Positions 32,543-43,895 of a DNA stretch of 64,000 bases are shown in pieces. This DNA is from Celoporthe dispersa (lineage: Eukaryota; Ascomycota; Sordariomycetes; Diaporthales; Cryphonectriaceae): positions 3,348,001 through 3,412,000 of the forward strand of contig WAID01000004.1 of assembly GCA_016584495.1 (NCBI GenBank). The letters are read 5' to 3'. The position numbers and the translations under genes were made by a program. Below the pieces are notes generated by a model. That model was not told where the DNA came from, made no database searches, and was given only the letters and a program-made list of their open reading frames with translations. Numbering within the stretch: position 1 is the first letter of the stretch; every line of letters starts with the position of its first letter.

Positions 32543-34897
32543 TCAGTACTCGTCATCATCATCTCCACCAAACTCCTCGCCGTCGTTCTCGTTGTGGTTG
32601 TTGTACTGCTCTTCGTAATCCTCCTCCAAATCATCCTCATCCTCATCCAGACCGTGCGTGTCGTCTACGCCCTCTTCATCATCCACCGAGGCTGTCTCGC
32701 TGCCAGCACGGCTGGTCTGTCGGCTGGCAATCTCGCTGCCGATCACAGAGCCTGGGCCGCCGCGGCCAGAGAGCATCCTCTTGAGGGCATCGTAGTCGAA
32801 CTTCTTTGAGACCTGGTGGCGCTTGATGGTGGCCACGGCGGCGTCGCCTGCGGAGCTGGCCGGCGTGGACTGCCCTTCACCGATGCGAGGCTTGCGGTGG
32901 TTCTTACGGGGCTTCTTGGGAGGGGCCATCTTCGCCTTGTACTCCTTCTCCTGCTGTAGGCGGAGCCAGTCCTTGTTCTCGTTGAGCCACAGCTGCTCCT
33001 TCATCTGGGACTCCTCCTCGGTCAGCAGGCAGTTGAGGACCTCCGGGTCGTTGGCGAACTCGTCGTCGCCCACATCAGGAGCGTCGATCGACCCCTCTCC
33101 CTGGTACCTGGCCGGGCGTAAGGACGCGCTGATGTCTAGCAGCTCCTCCTTCGTCTTGCCGGACCACTTCTCGGCGGCTTTCCACATGTCTGAGTCTACG
33201 TTCATGATGTCGTGCTCGATCTTCTGCGCCTTCTCCAGCTCTTCGTCCTGCCAGTTCTCCCCAAAATCAAAACCCCTCATGGCACTGCCGTTCAGGCGGC
33301 CCTTTCGCACAGATTTTGCTCCTGGGTGAACACTGCCTGTCATACCAGCGGCCACGGCCGCGTCTAGCAGGTCAGAACCCGGCAGCGGGACGTCGCCATA
33401 CTTCGAGGCCAGGGCGTCTTCCATGTCCTGGTCGTCCTCGGGGTTGGCCTCGCCGAGGTCGTCCTCGGTGATGGCTCGGACCTGTGGGCTTGTGGACCTG
33501 GCTGGTGATCGGAGTCCAGGGGGCAGGGCGGGGATTGCAAATCCATCCGAGTCGGTCTGGGGTTGTGGAGGCTGTTGTGAGGACTCTTGTGGAGGCTGAG
33601 GGGTCGATGGGCTGCCGCTCATAGAGCCGGAACTGTTTGTGGCGGGCTCCTCGGTCCGCTGTCTCTTGTTAGATGTGTCATCGGGCGACCCGTCTTCGTC
33701 TGCATCGGCGGTAGCTAGCTTGCGCTTGCGGGTCGCCTTCTTCTTTAGCATCTCGTCTTGGTATTCCTTCGTCTGGCGGTAGAAGGCAGGTGGGTCGTGT
33801 GTCTCCCCGAGAAGGTCCTTCTCCCTGAAGCTGGCGATGCTCATCTTTGCAGAGTCGACCCGGGCGAACTCATCCAGGCGCTGCCTCAGGGTTGCCGTGG
33901 TTGTCTTGGCCACATACGAGACCTCTTCAGCGGTGCGGCGGAAGTTGTTCATCCTGGCGGCGACCATGACGGCAGAGCCACAGACACCCGCTGGCTTACG
34001 ACCAGTGTTGATCCAGTCGCGATCCATCCTCGAGACGATGCGTACGGCGTCTTTCTGGACCTTCTCGGTCTCGAGGTCGAATCCGAGCCGGCTGCACATG
34101 CTCTTGATGATGTCCTCAGGAAACAAGGGCTCAAAGGGGCAGTCCTTGGCGGGGTCGCTATAGAGCATTGCAAGCAGCTTCTTGAATGTCCTGCCGAGCC
34201 TGAAGACGTCGATGTTGATGACATCGGCGATATCGATGAGCATGGTCCTGGTGTTGCCCGAGTTTCGCACGGCCCAGTAGACAGCGGCACCCGCACCGCG
34301 GTCGGTAGTCCTGCCGCGGAGGAAGCCCCTGGCCTGCATGTGCTTGAATTGGGCCATGGCCACGTCCGCGATGCGAGAAGGCAGCTGACGCTTGAGGACG
34401 ATGCCGTTGATGGCGTTCTGGCCAGTCCTGAGGGTCTCGATGTTGTTGGGACCATCGCCGCCGCCAGCAACGCGTCGGCGGCCGTTCTGCATGGTCATGC
34501 GGTGACCAGCCTCGCCAAACCCGATGTTGACACCCTGGGCGTAAGCCTGTCCATTCGCGGCCTCGCCGAACTGGACCTCACTGACGATGTTGATCTGATC
34601 TGTAGCCTCATAACCGCAGGACTTGCAGATTCCGTCTTCGCCCACATCAGGGGATGTACACTTGGGGTTGATGCATCGGGACTGAGGCCCGTTGGCAGCA
34701 GCACCAGCGCCGATGGCTGAGGGAGGGGGCGGCGAGCCGGCCTGGGAGGAAGTCCTGCTGGCGCTGCTGGCATTCAGCTGGGCCTTCTGCTTGCGGCGCC
34801 AGTCCCGATCCTGGACTGCACGGGCTGGGTTGAAGTTTGGCTTACTGGGCTTGGGCGTGCCCGTTTTTCGCGTTGCCTTGACCATAGATGATGACAT
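32543..34897 (-). CDS. brf1: TFIIIB subunit Brf1
   Basis: 784 residues, no intron; the ATG at 34897 (MSSSMVKATRK) is chosen over upstream frame without homology. The zinc ribbon is at Cys75/Cys80/Cys91/Cys94 (CINPKC, CKSC), then IVSEVQFGE. Two TFIIB-type cyclin folds follow (QNAINGIVLKRQLPSRIADV; AVYWAVRNSGNTRTMLIDIADV; GRKPAGVCGSAVMVAARMNN). The C-terminal half has the Brf1 homology block binding TBP/Bdp1 (SDMWKAAEKWSGKTKEELLD to LTEEESQMKEQLWLNENKDW) and a long acidic end. Brf1 with TBP and Bdp1 recruits RNA polymerase III to tRNA and 5S genes. The 70-residue basic extension before the zinc ribbon is longer than in yeast, where the ribbon is at the N-terminus. Confidence 0.95.
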   Translation of the reverse strand: MSSSMVKATRKTGTPKPSKPNFNPARAVQDRDWRRKQKAQLNASSASRTSSQAGSPPPPSAIGAGAAANGPQSRCINPKCTSPDVGEDGICKSCGYEATDQINIVSEVQFGEAANGQAYAQGVNIGFGEAGHRMTMQNGRRRVAGGGDGPNNIETLRTGQNAINGIVLKRQLPSRIADVAMAQFKHMQARGFLRGRTTDRGAGAAVYWAVRNSGNTRTMLIDIADVINIDVFRLGRTFKKLLAMLYSDPAKDCPFEPLFPEDIIKSMCSRLGFDLETEKVQKDAVRIVSRMDRDWINTGRKPAGVCGSAVMVAARMNNFRRTAEEVSYVAKTTTATLRQRLDEFARVDSAKMSIASFREKDLLGETHDPPAFYRQTKEYQDEMLKKKATRKRKLATADADEDGSPDDTSNKRQRTEEPATNSSGSMSGSPSTPQPPQESSQQPPQPQTDSDGFAIPALPPGLRSPARSTSPQVRAITEDDLGEANPEDDQDMEDALASKYGDVPLPGSDLLDAAVAAGMTGSVHPGAKSVRKGRLNGSAMRGFDFGENWQDEELEKAQKIEHDIMNVDSDMWKAAEKWSGKTKEELLDISASLRPARYQGEGSIDAPDVGDDEFANDPEVLNCLLTEEESQMKEQLWLNENKDWLRLQQEKEYKAKMAPPKKPRKNHRKPRIGEGQSTPASSAGDAAVATIKRHQVSKKFDYDALKRMLSGRGGPGSVIGSEIASRQTSRAGSETASVDDEEGVDDTHGLDEDEDDLEEDYEEQYNNHNENDGEEFGGDDDDEY

Positions 34898-37117
34898 GGT
34901 GACAAGACTGGTTGGTAGGTTTGTTAGTTGTTTATGTGGGAGATGGCGATGGTGTCGAGTGATGTCTTGTAGAAACGGGGTGGGGGGGGGGGGGGTGGCG
35001 ATAAATAGCAAAAGAAAGTCGAGCGTTGATGATTTGAAGGGGGTTTAGGTGAAGCTGAGTTGGTGAGAGAGAGGTGACGGTGATGCCTGGGGCTGGATCT
35101 GGTGATAAGGATGACCTCTCGGGCTGAGTCACAGTCTCTCTTGATGAACGAATTTCGGGCCTGCCAATCAGTGTAATGATGAACAGAGAGCAGGGAAGTA
35201 GAGATGAAAGGGAGCCAAGAGTGAGTTGGTGGTCGCCTTAGAATCAAGAGTTGGTGAGGAATTGCACGATCAAGGCGCCCGTATGGATGACTGAAGGGTG
35301 TAATGCCATTGGGCGATGTTGGGTGTGGTGGGTTTGGGTTCTGGTGGCAGGAGAGTCTGGTGATGCGAAGTTGAGAAAACTGCGGGAGGGGTTGACGACT
35401 CGGTGCGTCGGTAGCTCAAGGGAAAAATTGATCGGTATGAACAATGCCCCGCCCCAAAATTCACCGTGGTGCGGCGGGGGCTGCCAAATGGCGCTAGACG
35501 ATTTAATGCTGGGTGTTGCTTATGTAATGTACAGCAGTCCCGACGGCCAAGATTGGTGGGCGCCGCTAGTTCGAGCCTGAGTTTTCCACATTCTTTCATT
35601 ACACGGGCTTTTATTTCAACTTGGCCTCACCTTCCGCAACAACTTCCACCACACCCCGTCTGCACTTGGATAGGCTCTCTTTTTTTCCTTTCTAAACCAC
35701 CCAGACACGTTTTTCTTAACCTCTTTGCGCGTATTGTGAGGATCAATAATACTTGGACTGTGTTAGGTGCAGCTTCAAGAGGCGGAAATAGATCCAGCGA
35801 TTGGTCAAGCCAACGCACCATCCCTCTACTGACGCTGGATGATACTAAAATCAGGAATGACAGTGACTGACTGAATTGCTCATTATGCCAAGTATTCATC
35901 TTCAAAACGTCAAAGATCACATCTTGCAAACAGCCCTAGTAAGCAAAATGACTCCTCGGCGAATCTATTTAGCAGGCAGGCAACACGACGACGGGCACCT
36001 AGCGTATTCAAACACGGGCTCGAACCGTATTGCATTACAACTAGCGGCTGAAAGAAAAAGACCAAAAAAAAGAACTCGTGCCTGCTAAATTTTCTCTCTT
36101 CCGGGCGCGGTTACAATTCTTGACCACCCTATCCTTACCACTCAGAAAAGCTTCTTATTGCTACGAGGATTCTCAAAACAAAGACGACCTCGGGAGGGCG
36201 CGTGCTCCTCGAGAAGCGCCTCCGGATGGAGCTCAAGATACGAGGTGGTCAGCCTTATTCAGAGTCTACATGAGTTGGCTTGGGAATATAGAGGTCATGC
36301 AGCCGAAAGAATGCCATGAACGCCGAGATGACTGTCATCATGGTTTGCTCAGCCTGCTTAGCTGAGAGGTCCATCGTGAGGTCAGACAGCCGAAGGTTGC
36401 TGAGTCGGCAAGGGAGAAAAAAAATTCTCTTGAAAGAATGACCTATTAACAAGACTGTGGAACCGGCTCACAAACTGTCGAGCCATGGAGTTTCTGACTT
36501 CTTGTGTGGTGACTGATCCTGCTCGACCCCTTTCCCACGGATCTTCAGCCACACACAACATAGCGGGACGGGACGGGCGATTGGCACCAGTGGGGACCTG
36601 AGGATGATCTGAGAGCGAATTTTGCTTTTACTTTTTTTTAATGACAGCCAGGCGGTCTGTTCTGCAGAACCTCTTATCCGTGGCTATTTCCAGCATATAA
36701 AGACTCTCCTCTCTGTCCACCGCCCTGTTGGGCTGAGCAAACTCCACGGACCCGCAGCTCATCTCGTTATACGAGTTCACGGGGCAGCATCCACTCTAAA
36801 ACCCCCCCGCCAAATCAGCTGTCAAACTGTCACAGATCAGTTTAATCCAATTCGGCCCTCACCGTCTCTCATGTCTGATGAGGGAAAAGAAGAAAAAGAA
36901 GAAGAAAGAAAAAGAAAAAAAGAAAAAACGCATGAGGTTAGCCAAGACCTTAATTAGAAGCTTAAACTTTCGCCATGCGAAAACCGACAACCTAATCCAT
37001 GGCTAATTAAAGATGGACTGCTTAAATAAGTAATCAATGCGCCGCAGGTCTTGACACCGTCACACAACCTTCACCCCTCCAGCCTTTCCCTACCGAGGAC
37101 GACCGCCATCGATCACA
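34898..37117. other. Divergent spacer between brf1 and the flavodehydrogenase
   Basis: Holds both promoters, a G13-14 run (about 34980-34994), an inverted repeat (35967-36090) and a purine-rich tract (36887-36937). Frames lack family features. Confidence 0.5.
35967..36090. repeat. 12-bp perfect inverted repeat, arms 100 bp apart
   Basis: ATTTAGCAGGCA at 35967-35978 and its exact reverse complement at 36079-36090. Between them the minus strand has a T-arm-like hairpin (36006-36022, GGTTCGAGCCC). No complete tRNA can be folded, and no transposase is near. Confidence 0.6.
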
Positions 37118-38942
37118 ATGAGGAGCGCATTACCAGTCGCAGCAGCAGCTTCTGCACTTCTCAAGGGGGCCTTGGCCGCTCCGCTGGTCAACGTCAGTCA
37201 GGGTGATTGGACCACGGACCAGTACGATTATATTGTTGTTGGCGCCGGCCCTGCAGGAATTATCGTGGCAGACCGGCTGAGCGAAGCCGGCGGGAGAACG
37301 CTCCTCCTGGAACAAGGAGGACCTTCTTATGGGATCACTGGTGGAAGGGAGAGGCCTGGCTGGCTGAACGGGACCGAGCTCAGTCGTGTTGATGTGCCTG
37401 GGTTGTGTAAGTCGAAGCAGCCGGGGTTAGCAGGCCAAAGAAACTGCATCCAGGAACTCCAAGCTGATGTGCTAGGGAAAAAAACTAGACTCAACCATCT
37501 TCGCCACAGGTTCTGATACCCTGCTGTGCAACGAGCGGTATTTAGCATACGGAGGCTGCAACATAGGAGGATCCTCCTCCATCAACGCAGGCCTGTTCTT
37601 CCAGCCGCCGTCCTCGGATTGGGACAACTTCCACCCTTCTGGATGGAAGAGCTCGGACGTCGCGCCGTCTATCCAACGTCTATATGCGCGCCAGCCATCG
37701 ATCGAAGTCCCCTCACAGGACAGCCAGTTTTATACGCAGTCTGGCTACGACGCCGCTCGGAGCTGGCTCGTGGACGGGGCCGGCTACGCAGAGGTTAATA
37801 TCAACGAGCAGGCGGACCGGAAGCAGGCAGTGTTCGGCCACAGCGAGTATGACTACCACAATGGCCAGAGAGGCGGGCCGGTCACGACGTACCTGCAGTC
37901 GGCCCTGGGCCGGGACAACTTCCTGCTGAGGAGCAACGTCACCGTCGTGCGGGCCGTCAGGACCGGCTCACGGGCGACGGGAGTGTTGGCAACTGTAGAC
38001 GGAGTCAACGTGACCCTCAGCCTGACCCTGACGGGCCGTGTCGTGTTCAGCGGTGGTGCCATCTTCAGCCCGTCCCTGTTGATGCACTCTGGCATCGGCC
38101 CAGCGGACACGCTCACGACCCTGGCTCAAGCCGGCGCCCTCGACCCATCCCTGGCGCCGTCGTCGTGGATCAACAACAGCGAGGTCGGCAGCGGTCTGTT
38201 CGACAACCCCAACACCTTCATCGAGCTGAGCAGCCCGTCGGTGCAGTCCTTCACATATTCATACGACGGCCCCGCCGCACCTGAGCAAGACCTCTACCTC
38301 AACAACCGCTCTGGCCCGTACTCGTCTGCCGGGCAGACGTCCGTGTTTTGGACGTACATCAACCACACGGACACACCTCCCTCGGGCCTGCAGGGCACAA
38401 TCGGCACGGCCGGCGCCTTTGGCTTCACCAACAGCAGCACCGTCACGCTCAATGTATACGGCACGTCGGGGATGCTCTCCACGGGCCACGTCGTTCTCAG
38501 CAGGGACAACAAGAACGGCATTTTCAAACCGGGCCCCAGCGGTGGCATCTACTACTCCGACGCCGCAGGCCGCGACGCACAAGACATTGCGCAGTTCATC
38601 CACGATATCTTCTCAGCCCTGGACAAGAGCAGCTCGGGGCTGAGGCCGCTCAACATCCCGGGGAACTCTACTGTGGACGAGATCAAGACGTACATCACGA
38701 CCCCGTCAAGCTACGCGGTGGGCTCGGTCCAGCACTGGAGCTCGAGCTGCCGCATCGGGAGGTGCGTGGACGCCTCGACGCGGGTCATCGGGATGGACAA
38801 CCTGCACGTGGTCGACGCGAGCATCTTGTCGCCGCTGACTGTCAATCCTCAGTTTGGCGTCATGGTCGCGGGGGAGAGGGGCGCAGAGCTTATTAAAGGG
38901 CTGACTGGGCTGTCCAATACCAGCACGTTATTAGCATATTGA
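37118..38942 (+). CDS. Secreted GMC flavodehydrogenase, cellobiose-dehydrogenase type (AA3_1-like)
   Basis: 573 residues from exons 37118-37406 and 37510-38942 (103-nt intron). Signal peptide MRSALPVAAAASALLKGALA. FAD Rossmann motif YDYIVVGAGPAGIIVADRL, then LLLEQGG, and the GMC signature AYGGCNIGGSSSINAGLFFQ. Near the end come the active-site His in GSVQHWSSSCRIG and the Asn in SPLTVNPQFGVMVAGERG, i.e. the His/Asn pair of cellobiose dehydrogenase, and NLHVVDASIL. There is no N-terminal cytochrome (AA8) domain and no CBM1. Family knowledge: such enzymes oxidise cellobiose or oligosaccharides and can feed electrons to LPMOs or quinones. A sugar or alcohol other than cellobiose cannot be excluded. 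Strongly N-glycosylated by prediction. Confidence 0.88.
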
Positions 38943-39143
38943 CCGAGACTGGTGCGGTGCTGATCTGTACATAGAACGACACCATTAGATGTCTAGAAAA
39001 GTAATCATTAATGAGATAATTCTTCCCTACTGCGACCGCTACTGGGGACGTATTCATCAGCGGAGTGCAGTGTCTATAATTTGGCACATAATCCTATTGA
39101 TACTTAACAGCTAGCATTGGTCAGCGAGAGACCTCGCAATCAA

Positions 39144-40139
39144 TCAGGTGATGACTTTCGAAAAGAGCTGCGGCAGGACAGCAGCAGCATCGCTCTGAAA
39201 GAAGAAGTCCTCCTCCTCCAGGCTCCTAGCTGAGTCAGGATCCGGATTAATCACCGCAACCCGCGCCCCCTTCCCCTTCGCCTCCGCGATATACCCCGCC
39301 GCAGGCCAAACCTCCGCCCCCGTCCCAATCACAAGCATGAGATCAATCCGGCCCCGCGACACCCACCGGTCGACCTCCTTCAGCATGTCGCTGTCCAGCG
39401 CCTCGCCAAACCAGACCACGCCGGGGCGGGAGCAGCGCGTCTTTGCAGCTTGGGCAGTGGGGCAGGTCCTTCTGCACGTCGATCTCGGGGACCGGGACAG
39501 AAGGGTCCAGGAGCGGGAGGCCTTGGTCTACCGGGGTGTTGACGCTCGAGGCCGGCTCCAGCGCGGGGCAGAGGGGGTCGTTGTGGTTGTCCTCTTCGGT
39601 ATAGCCGCACTTGTCGAAGCATTTGAGGTCCAGGAGGCTGCCGTGGAGCAGACGTAGCTTCTCTTTCGGGTGGCCCGCCCGGGGGAGAGGCCTTGACGAG
39701 CCGGAGCGGGATCAGTTAGCGATTTTTTCGTGTATTTTATTTGCCTTTTTTTCTTCTTCTTCAGAGCTTCTTGCTTTACTTTCAGGAGGGGGGGCCGGGC
39801 TGCCTCAGTTCCTTGCTTACCATCAACATTCTGAGTTAGACACAGGAAGTTCTCCTTCCTCCTGGCCAGCTCAGCAAGCGCGTAGTGTCCCGCGTTGGGC
39901 TCTGCCTTGAGGCACAAGTGTCGCCGCCAGGCATAAAAGAGCCATACCAGCGCCGGGTCCTCCTCGAAAGCCTCGGGTGTGGCGAGCGCCGTGGCGTCAT
40001 GGTTGCGCCAGAGTCCGCCCGCGCCGCGGAACGTGGGCAGGCCAGATGCGGCTGATAATCCGGCGCCGCAGAGGGCGAGGATGCGGTCGCTGGACCGAAC
40101 AAGGTCCTGGAAGTCCTTGACGGAGGTGCTTGGTGACAT
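39144..40139 (-). CDS. Class III sirtuin, SIRT5-like NAD-dependent deacylase (two frame slips)
   Basis: About 288 residues from exons 40139-39821 and 39691-39144 (129-nt intron GTAAGC...TCAAG). NAD-binding GAGLSAASGLPTFRGAGGLW, TQNVDG and the catalytic His in LLHGS. Zinc Cys pairs are in LKCFDKCGY and CPSCKDALL, followed by RPGVVWFGEAL and IGTGAEVWPAAGY. The pair Tyr69/Arg72 in FYAWRRH matches the Tyr-x-x-Arg of SIRT5 that binds succinyl/malonyl-lysine, so desuccinylase or demalonylase activity is plausible. Two opposite slips are needed: one base missing in the G5 run 39681-39685 (GLSP to RAGHPKEK) and one extra in the GGG at 39428-39430 (ALL to RPGVVWF). They cancel, but the part between is conserved only in the middle frame. 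Confidence 0.88.
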
Positions 40140-41102
40140 GGCCTGTCGTGATGGACTCAGTGCTGGTATTGATGGGTTCCAGAATGAGCGATGGGCATAA
40201 GACTCCGTAGAAAAGGGTCTTCTGTGATGGGGATACGTGTATGGTCTTTTTAAGGCGGAGGAGAAGGAAGGTCGAAGGCATGTAATGTGCTTTCATGCTC
40301 GGGTGTGGCGCGGGGTCAAATCAGGCTGCAGTGCCACCTGGGCGGGCTGAAGGTGAGGAGTGGATGGTCGGTGGGACCTCTGCTGTGTCCAGCCTCCTCG
40401 TTTTCAAGACCTTTGGTAGGGGATCCTGAATTTGGTGACGTGTTGTGTTCGATACTGAAGTGTAATAAATAAATGTCAAGTGGGATCTCGGGAGTGGGAT
40501 CAAATTCAACGAGTCAACGTCCTATACTTACGGCAGTACTTGAGATGTAGTTACTAGTGAACGTAGGATATCAAACTCGGCTTATGTAATGCACTGCCCT
40601 CTCCTCTTTTCCCCCCCCTTTTTTCTTTCCTTCTTCCTAAGTTTCCTTTTATTTTCTTTCTTAAAAGGATGTTCTCTGCTGAGACACAATATATTGGACT
40701 AGATAAGAGCACTGCGCATAGCTCCTATATTATTCAAAGGACCTTGACTGAGTAAATCTGCCATGCATGTAAATAGGACTAGCAAATTCCCAGATAGCAC
40801 AACAGCAAGCCCAGGGATAATATCTTGAAGAAGCACAGGTGATGATGTCACTTGACGTTGATTTCTGTCAATACATAATGTGCATAGTCCTCAGCATTTG
40901 GCTGCGATACATATCCTAGACTTGACATTAAAGTCTCGACAACTAAGGTCTTCAGCACAGAGCAGCCCCATGGGAGGCTTTTGAGGATTTCTCACACCAT
41001 TAGTTAGCATTATATAAAATTATTTATTGAACTTATTTTCCCTCAGCTCAAAGGGTCTCACTGGTGGCTCCCTAGCCTTTCTTGGCCGGTCAAGTCGCTA
41101 TC
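40140..41102. other. Intergenic, no gene seen
   Basis: AT-rich, with a T/C-rich run at 40610-40665. Lies upstream of the sirtuin and downstream of the F-box gene; no supported feature. Confidence 0.5.
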
Positions 41103-41753
41103 TTATTCCCTTGTCTGTGACCACCTGGTGAGCTTTACCACCAGATCGCACTCCTCCCACATGTTCAGGATCGAATTCCGTTCCGACCTCAGGGCCTTTT
41201 GTATGAAGAGCGACTTCCTCTCGCTATCCAAGCGCTTTCTGCCTTGTCCTCCTGAAAATACGGTATACGTATAGCTTGGTTTCCTCGCCTGGCCATATTT
41301 CACGAGTGACTCCATGCGGAGGTCTTCTTTGTCGTTGAGCTCCAAGATCTCGATCGTGTTCTTGAATCCTTCCTGGAGGTAGCATCCCGTCTCTATCCTC
41401 CACACTCCCATCTTCAGAGGCGCCGGCTGTTGCACCAGCATCCTGCGCCAGCTGGCATCGGCTTGGAGGAATTTGTCGAGCTGTGATGGATACGAATCGC
41501 CCGACGCGGCTGCCATGAGGCAGCTTAGCTTGTCGTCAACTAGCGGGTTCGTACGGATCTCTTTGTGGCAGTCCTGACCGCCCAGGGCCGGCCTTTCCGG
41601 TCGGAAGAACAGGAGCGCCTGGAGTTTGGGAGAATCTCGGATGACATTATTCCAGTCGTGGCAGACGCGGCTGGCAGACGTGAGTATCGTCTGGAAATCG
41701 AGTTGTAGGAGAATGAGCTCAAGAAGCTCTACTGTAGCCAAAGTCTGATCCAT
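41103..41753 (-). CDS. F-box protein
   Basis: 216 residues from the ATG at 41753 (MDQTLATVELLELILLQLD); in-frame Met codons further upstream (such as 41843) are less likely because the F-box normally begins close to the N-terminus. The F-box spans residues 7-45 (ELLELILLQLDFQTILTSAS, RVCHDWNNVIRDSPKLQALL). The rest matches the usual fungal pattern of small F-box proteins: FFRPERP, a short variable loop and ASWRRMLVQQPAP. It would bind Skp1 in an SCF ubiquitin ligase; the target is unknown. These genes are numerous and fast-evolving in filamentous fungi. Confidence 0.82.
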   Translation of the reverse strand: MDQTLATVELLELILLQLDFQTILTSASRVCHDWNNVIRDSPKLQALLFFRPERPALGGQDCHKEIRTNPLVDDKLSCLMAAASGDSYPSQLDKFLQADASWRRMLVQQPAPLKMGVWRIETGCYLQEGFKNTIEILELNDKEDLRMESLVKYGQARKPSYTYTVFSGGQGRKRLDSERKSLFIQKALRSERNSILNMWEECDLVVKLTRWSQTRE

Positions 41754-43895
41754 AGTGAAGAAAAAGGAAGAAAAAGGTCTCTGGGTGTAATCATCGACCC
41801 GATCACCCGACATAAGAAATGGAGATGCCTTGACCTTATTCATATTCAATCCGCCGCCCCTCAAGGAACAACCACCACCTTTTGAACTACTTTCTTACGA
41901 CCCCAGCCCGGTGGCTTACGACGGTCAGCCGCTTTTTTCTAAGCAAGCCTCCCTGTCGTTCTCCTTGATTGGGCTCGTCGCGAGACATACCTTGTTGGTT
42001 CGGAATTGACGGTGAGAGGCTGTCCTTTCTCAAGGCGGTCAACTTATCCCCCCTGGCAGCCTGGTGGCGTTGTAATCTCTCGCGTGTGTGTGTGCAGACC
42101 CTGCAGCTGAACCGCATGCGGCTTGTCTGTGGCTCAGCGGATCAGGTCACTCCCTATGCTAACACGGCACCAACACCATGCCAGTCTAAGCCAATGCGCA
42201 ATCCCGTGTTTGTTGCTTACTGATAGCAAAGGATTGTGCGCATGCGTCACTAATCCACCGCACTATACGGTATCCAGCTTCAAGTACAGGAGCAGTACGA
42301 ACAGGCCCGGCGCAATATTGTTCGACGAGGAGGCTTTCTCGAAATCCTACCGCATAGATGTGATTCGCCAGACCCTGGAGTCGACAAGGCACTACAAGGA
42401 CCAGAAATGAGTTGTTGGGTCCGAGTGAGCTTACTAGCCCAATCAGGTATCACTGCATCTGGGCCAGCACATTTTCAATTCTCCTTTACCACAACAAATT
42501 TTCCCTCCCAGGGATGTGGTTCAGCCTTGTATATTTGGGTTCATCCTTGTCAAATGACCTTACGACCAGTCCCGCATACTAGCCGCCCGATGCTCTTGAC
42601 GTATCTTTCAACGATACTCACGTATTGTACCAAACAACTGGAGTCCTGGGGCTATATCACACTGAAAATGAAGACAACTCGCCCGACAAGTTTATTGCAC
42701 ACGCAGAAGGCCGCAAAAACATTTTGAGACCGAGTAGAGACGATTATTAAGCTCGCTTTGGAGACTAGACTGAGATGGTGTGGGACATTAACAAATTCGA
42801 GTCTATGGAGATGGCGTACAACCGCGTTATTATTTAGTATGCACGAACAACGAGGTCTGGTGAACCCACAATGGTAGGCTCTGAGCTGCATAATCAAATC
42901 TTATCAGAACAGTAGCTAAGTAGACTAAAAACCAAGGTACCCGGTCCGAGTTGCATAGCAAAACATGAGCCAGTGGCAGAGTCTTAGTTATTTAGTGAGC
43001 GTGTATATTACAGCTATTCTTATAATATTCATTCAGTATAGAAGGCCTGAGGTGTACATAGAATATTTTCTACAACTATGTCATTTAAACCTAGGCAAGC
43101 GATAGCTCAAGGAGGCGATGTGTTCTCTGCGGTTTTACTTAGTAGCCATGACAAATAACTCGTCCAAACTAGGCCGCTCTTCAGGTGACACACGCATCTA
43201 TGCTTCGACGATCGCATGCAAAGGGATTGGAACAGACCAATCTACCAAAATTAGTACAGCAGTGTTGCCATAAATCATATCTTTGTCTCCATAGCAACTA
43301 AAGATAATGCTAGCTCCTATTGAGGGCTCAGTGTGCATATCATGGCAAGGTTTTTTTTCCCCCCTTGTCTTTTTATCCACGATGGCGGTGGAATCGAATC
43401 TCATAGATTTGGAGATCGATTGTAAACATATGAAGACGTAGCAGGTGGCGGAGCTAAGTTGATGAGAGATTGTCAATGGGCTGTCACTGTATGCGAGCGC
43501 TCTTTCGATCAGGCTTGCTCATGATTGGCATATATCCATATTACCTCTAGATGTGCAGCTTGTCCACAGGGCACTTGAACTCCTCGTAGATATTATTATC
43601 CAAGACCTCGCCATACCCGTCTAGCTTTTTGATGAGTACCCAATCAACTGAATACTTAGACTAGCGACTGAAGAGTTATGTAGGATGGTCTATCTAACGG
43701 CAACAAAGGTGAGGTTATATGTCCAGCTCTTCAGACTAGAAATGTTGAGTTGTCACAGTTCCTCCCTTGTCGAATACGTTGGAGGGCTCCTAACACATAG
43801 TACTTGTTGCTTATGACCTCCTCTACAGCCTACATTTTGCATGCAACGATTTCTTTGATAGCTAGATTTCCAGAAGCACACGCACTCATCATCGC
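41754..43895. other. AT-rich gene-poor region
   Basis: TA-rich, especially 42700-43880, with many stops in all frames. It directly precedes the ATPase relic. I find no recognisable exon, transposase or reverse transcriptase piece. Confidence 0.5.

Noticed and set aside
33758..34720. 320-codon plus-strand frame
   Set aside because: Antisense shadow of brf1.
35409..35422. A-box-like TAGCTCAAGGG
   Set aside because: No B box within 100 bp downstream.
36006..36022. tRNA gene candidate (minus strand)
   Set aside because: The T-arm pairs well, but upstream there is no A box, anticodon arm or matching acceptor stem at tRNA distances.
36887..36937. Retroelement poly-A tail
   Set aside because: Purine-rich (GAAAAA)n tract without any reverse transcriptase, LTR or target duplication nearby.
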